From the NCBI GenBank assembly GCA_964575675.1, contig CAZNRY010000179.1, positions 1 to 7,757 of the forward strand: a DNA stretch of 7,757 bases, given 5' to 3'. Made by a program: the position numbers and the translations under genes. Positions 5,111-7,757 of this stretch are shown here, piece by piece. Origin of the DNA: CAZNRY01 sp964575675. Lineage in GTDB: Bacteria; Eisenbacteria; RBG-16-71-46; CAIMUX01; VGJL01. The number at the start of each line of letters is the position of its first letter. The stretch's first letter is position 1. A model generated the notes under the pieces. It had not been told where the DNA came from. It ran no database searches and saw nothing but the letters and a program-made list of their open reading frames with translations.

Positions 5111-6838
5111 ATGGACCGACGGATGCTGCTGGCGATGTTGCTGGCGGTCGGCGTGCTCGTGGCGAACTCCCTTTTCTTCGGATCGAAGAAACGCGCGGGC
5201 GAGGCGATTCCCGCCCCCACCGACACGAGCAGGGTTCTTCCCGCGGAGCCGACGGCCAAAAACGCGCCCCAACCGGAGGTCAAGCAGGGACCGGCAATGG
5301 CCGCGGGCGCGGCCATGTTGCGAGACACGATCGCGGCCGAGAGCACGGGCCTCGTGATCGTCGATACCGACCTCGTGCGCGCAGAGTTCGATCCGCGCGG
5401 CGGAGAGCTCAGATCGTGGACGCTGAAGCGGTTCACCGACGGGACCGGAAGACCGGCGGACATGGTCCGCAATCGCGAGTTCGGAGCTCTCTGGTTTGCC
5501 CTGCGCGAGGGCGATCGCGTGATCCGCACGGATTCCACCCTCTTTCGCGCGAGCGTGGAACGGGGCCCGGAGGAGACGGTCGTTCAATTCGATGCGGAAG
5601 ATCCTTCCGGCATCAAGGTCCGAAAGACCTTCCGCGTCCCGAAATCCAAATATGATTGCCGCCTCGACATAGCCGTCCAGGGAATCGGCGCCGGAAATGA
5701 AAACGGGTCTTGGGAGATCGGGTGGGTCGACGGACTGCCGACGCTGGAGCGGGATCCTCGAGCGGATCAGGCCGCGTTCGCCGCGGTCGGACTCTTCGGG
5801 AAGGAGTACATCAAGACGGGCGCCGGCGGCGGCGTCTTCGGCTGCGCGTCCAAGGGAACGGGTCATCGGAGCGAGGTGAACGAGGGAACGCTCAAATGGC
5901 TCGGAGTCCGCAACAAGTACTTCCTTGGCGCGCTGCTGCTCGATCAACCAAGGGAGCGGCGCATCGTCACGAGCTACGACGGCGCCGACCATTCGGCGGG
6001 CGCGATTCTGATGGAACCGCTCTCGATGTCGGGGGCCACGGAAACCGGATACCGCCTCTATCTGGGTCCGATCCACTACACGATCCTCGAGGCTTACGGG
6101 GTCGGACTGGAGCGGGTGCAGGATCTGGGCCCCGGGGTCATGCGCCCCTTCTCAAAGCTCCTCATGAAGTTCTTCGTAGCCTTGAACAAGCTGGTTCCGA
6201 ACTTCGGCTTCGAAATCCTGATCCTCTCGATCCTAATCCGGGTGCTCTTCTATCCGCTCACGAAGAAGAGCATGGACTCGATGAGGCGGATGCAACAGCT
6301 CAAGCCCGAGATGGATCGAATCAACGAGAAACACAAGGGCGACCCGGAACGGAAAAACCGGGAAGTCCTCGAGCTCTATCGCAAGAACAAGATCAATCCT
6401 CTGAGCGGATGCCTGCCCGTGCTGGTCCAGCTCCCCGTTCTGTCGGGGCTCTACTACGTGCTCGCAAATGCGGTTCAGCTTCGCAAGGAGCCGTTCGCCC
6501 TTTGGATCACGGACCTTTCGGCGCCGGACACGGTCGCGCACGTGGCGGGATTCCCGGTGAACATCATGCCGTTGATCATGGCGGGGACGATGGTCTGGCA
6601 ACAGAAGATCACGCCGACCGATCCGCGGCAGAAGAGCCTCGGTTACATGATGCCGATCTTCATGACGTTCCTCTTCTACTCGACCCCCTCGGGCCTTGTG
6701 TTCTATTGGACGGTGAGCAATCTCATGACGGTCCTTCAGCAGGTGTGGATGAACCGCGGCGTCCAGGAACTTGCGCCCGTGGCGGTGAACCAGGATCCGG
6801 GTGGCGGTGGGAGCCGCCGGAAGGGCCGGCGCGGATGA
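5111..6838 (+). CDS. yidC: membrane protein insertase YidC
   Basis: A 575-residue Oxa1/YidC/Alb3-family insertase of the inner membrane, acting alone or with SecYEG. An N-terminal transmembrane segment (about 5-23) is followed by a Pro/Ala-rich linker and a large periplasmic domain (about 80-335), the pattern of Gram-negative YidC. The conserved insertase part has transmembrane segments near 365-384, 433-453, 482-497 and 510-546. It includes Arg377 in ILIRVLFYPL, the positive charge of the substrate groove, then the coiled-coil cytoplasmic hairpin (390-425) and GCLPVLVQLPV (433-443). The C-terminus ends in a short Gly-rich, basic tail (GGGGSRRKGRRG), which could touch the ribosome as basic YidC tails do. 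AGGAG (5099-5103) lies 7 bases before the ATG. There are 41 bases between yidD and this gene, without a terminator. Confidence 0.97.
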   Translation: MDRRMLLAMLLAVGVLVANSLFFGSKKRAGEAIPAPTDTSRVLPAEPTAKNAPQPEVKQGPAMAAGAAMLRDTIAAESTGLVIVDTDLVRAEFDPRGGELRSWTLKRFTDGTGRPADMVRNREFGALWFALREGDRVIRTDSTLFRASVERGPEETVVQFDAEDPSGIKVRKTFRVPKSKYDCRLDIAVQGIGAGNENGSWEIGWVDGLPTLERDPRADQAAFAAVGLFGKEYIKTGAGGGVFGCASKGTGHRSEVNEGTLKWLGVRNKYFLGALLLDQPRERRIVTSYDGADHSAGAILMEPLSMSGATETGYRLYLGPIHYTILEAYGVGLERVQDLGPGVMRPFSKLLMKFFVALNKLVPNFGFEILILSILIRVLFYPLTKKSMDSMRRMQQLKPEMDRINEKHKGDPERKNREVLELYRKNKINPLSGCLPVLVQLPVLSGLYYVLANAVQLRKEPFALWITDLSAPDTVAHVAGFPVNIMPLIMAGTMVWQQKITPTDPRQKSLGYMMPIFMTFLFYSTPSGLVFYWTVSNLMTVLQQVWMNRGVQELAPVAVNQDPGGGGSRRKGRRG

Positions 6839-6937
6839 TGGTCTGGAGAGGTCGAGACGGCAGGGCGATAGGCGGTCGACGGGGAACGGGGATCTCAATT
6901 GCGTAGGGACCGCTCTCGAAGAGGCGCAGAACGAGCG

Positions 6938-7606
6938 ATGCCCGATTGGAGCGCCCAGGTCGACGAACTAGCTGCGAGGATGTCGTCGTATCAACTCACC
7001 ATGACGGACGAAATAAAAGAACGAATTAAACGATTTTGTTCTCAACTCATTGTGTGGAATGAGCGTTACGCGCTTGTGTCTCGTCAGGATGTCGACAATG
7101 TGCTGAGCAAGCACGTCGCCGCATCTCTTGGTCCCCTTCTACTCGAGCCGCCGGACGCATCGGGTGAATGGGTCGACGTAGGGACCGGCGCAGGCTTTCC
7201 GGGGTTGATCCTGAAGCTCTGGAGTCCAGAGCAGCGGATAACCCTCATCGACGGTTCCCGCAAGAAGTGCCTTTTTGTTGGGCAGATCGCAAGAGAGCTC
7301 GAGTTGGGACCGATGCCCATCCTCCAAGTTCGCGTCGAGACACTGGTCGCACGCGGGGAGTTGCAGGAGACGTTCTCTGTACTGTTTGCTAGAGCGGTAG
7401 CCGATCTCACCACCACCCTGAGGAACTTCGGGCCGTTGGTCCGGAGGCAGGGGCAGATCATCTCCTTCAAGGGACCCAACTGGAGCGCCGACGCACAGGC
7501 CGCACGCGATCAAGGACTTCTTCGGGACGATCGATTCATTCTTGATGAGATTGTTCAAATCCCTTGGGCGCCCGGCCACTTACTGAGGATTCGTAAAGTC
7601 GGGTGA
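6938..7606 (+). CDS. rsmG: 16S rRNA (guanine-N7)-methyltransferase RsmG
   Basis: An S-adenosylmethionine-dependent enzyme that methylates N7 of G527 (Escherichia coli numbering) in 16S rRNA. From this start it has 222 residues, close to the usual 205-240. The family features are LIVWNERYALVS (37-48; the usual Asn of YNL is Ala here), the glycine-rich SAM loop WVDVGTGAGFPGL (78-90), LIDGSRKK (103-110), ARAVADL (151-157) and ISFKG (175-179). I chose the ATG at 6938. A TTG at 6899 would add 13 Arg-rich residues that RsmG does not need, but it has a GGGG 7 bases upstream, so it cannot be excluded. AAGAGG (6919-6924) is 13 bases before the ATG, rather far. Codons near 7010-7060 are more AT-rich than those of its neighbours. 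mnmE, often between yidC and rsmG, is absent. Confidence 0.93.
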   Translation: MPDWSAQVDELAARMSSYQLTMTDEIKERIKRFCSQLIVWNERYALVSRQDVDNVLSKHVAASLGPLLLEPPDASGEWVDVGTGAGFPGLILKLWSPEQRITLIDGSRKKCLFVGQIARELELGPMPILQVRVETLVARGELQETFSVLFARAVADLTTTLRNFGPLVRRQGQIISFKGPNWSADAQAARDQGLLRDDRFILDEIVQIPWAPGHLLRIRKVG

Positions 7607-7757
7607 TGCTCCTGTCGCGGCCCAGGGGCTTCGGCAAGACCGCTCCACAGCACGCCCCGCCATGATTCGCGTCCGCCGCTTAGCCCGCATTCCTCACCAG
7701 CCTTCTGCTGCAACGGCGCATAGGGCCGCACCTGCTGCGCCGCGCTCGCTCGGCCTC
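7607..7757. other. GC-rich right edge without a recognisable gene
   Basis: I see no gene, RNA or terminator hairpin that I can support in these 151 bases. The parA/parB pair that often follows rsmG does not begin here. A plus-strand frame opens at an ATG at 7662 and stays open to the edge (32 codons, Arg/Ala/Pro-rich). A minus-strand frame is also open from the edge to a stop at 7555-7557. Neither resembles a family I know. Confidence 0.4.

Noticed and set aside
7555..7757. Minus-strand frame open from the right edge into rsmG
   Set aside because: Ends inside rsmG on the opposite strand, lacks recognisable motifs, and is short enough to be open by chance at this GC content.
1..7757. CRISPR arrays, tRNA or rRNA genes, insertion sequences or a defence system
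   Set aside because: No spaced direct repeats, cloverleaf-like elements or transposase motifs were found; apart from the origin and rpmH/rnpA features the window is a core housekeeping region.

Overview
This window looks like a chromosomal replication-origin neighbourhood from a high-G+C bacterium, and by gene content most likely one with two membranes. YidC has the long first periplasmic domain of the Gram-negative type, and GTG/TTG starts are used freely. Protein family is clear for every gene, but the phylum is not. The combination of a DciA-type helicase loader, no recF between dnaN and gyrB, and an rpmH/rnpA overlap does not match the model Proteobacteria or Firmicutes. It is probably a less-studied lineage, which is inference only.

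Left arm (minus strand, read right to left): dnaA (2292-3746), a 492-base gap with a conspicuous AT-rich core, then a tight cluster of dnaN (642-1799), a DUF721/DciA-like gene (269-631) and the 5' end of gyrB (1-272, cut by the window). The DciA stop and the gyrB ATG overlap as ATGA. These genes supply the initiator, the sliding clamp, a candidate helicase loader and a topoisomerase.

Centre: a roughly 600-base divergent intergenic region between dnaA and rpmH. It holds one clean DnaA box (TTGTCCACA) in the dnaA leader, a head-to-tail pair of identical 9-mers (CTTTCCACA) and a perfect 9-bp inverted repeat. A good -35 element lies closer to rpmH. Related box-like 9-mers also flank the AT-rich segment downstream of dnaA, so a bipartite origin on both sides of dnaA is plausible.

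Right arm (plus strand): rpmH (L34), rnpA (RNase P protein), yidD, yidC and rsmG, the classic membrane-insertion/ribosome cluster. mnmE is not between yidC and rsmG, and parA is not visible in the 151 bases after rsmG.

The most unusual feature is the rpmH/rnpA pair. The rnpA frame has no ATG, GTG, TTG or CTG start between rpmH and its conserved core. Its only usable conventional start is a GTG 7 nt upstream of the rpmH ATG, so rpmH would lie wholly inside rnpA, as known in Thermus. A hairpin just there places the rpmH Shine-Dalgarno and the rnpA GTG in its stem and a second Shine-Dalgarno-like GAGGA in its loop. The main competing explanation is a one-base deletion in a GGG run at 4501-4503.
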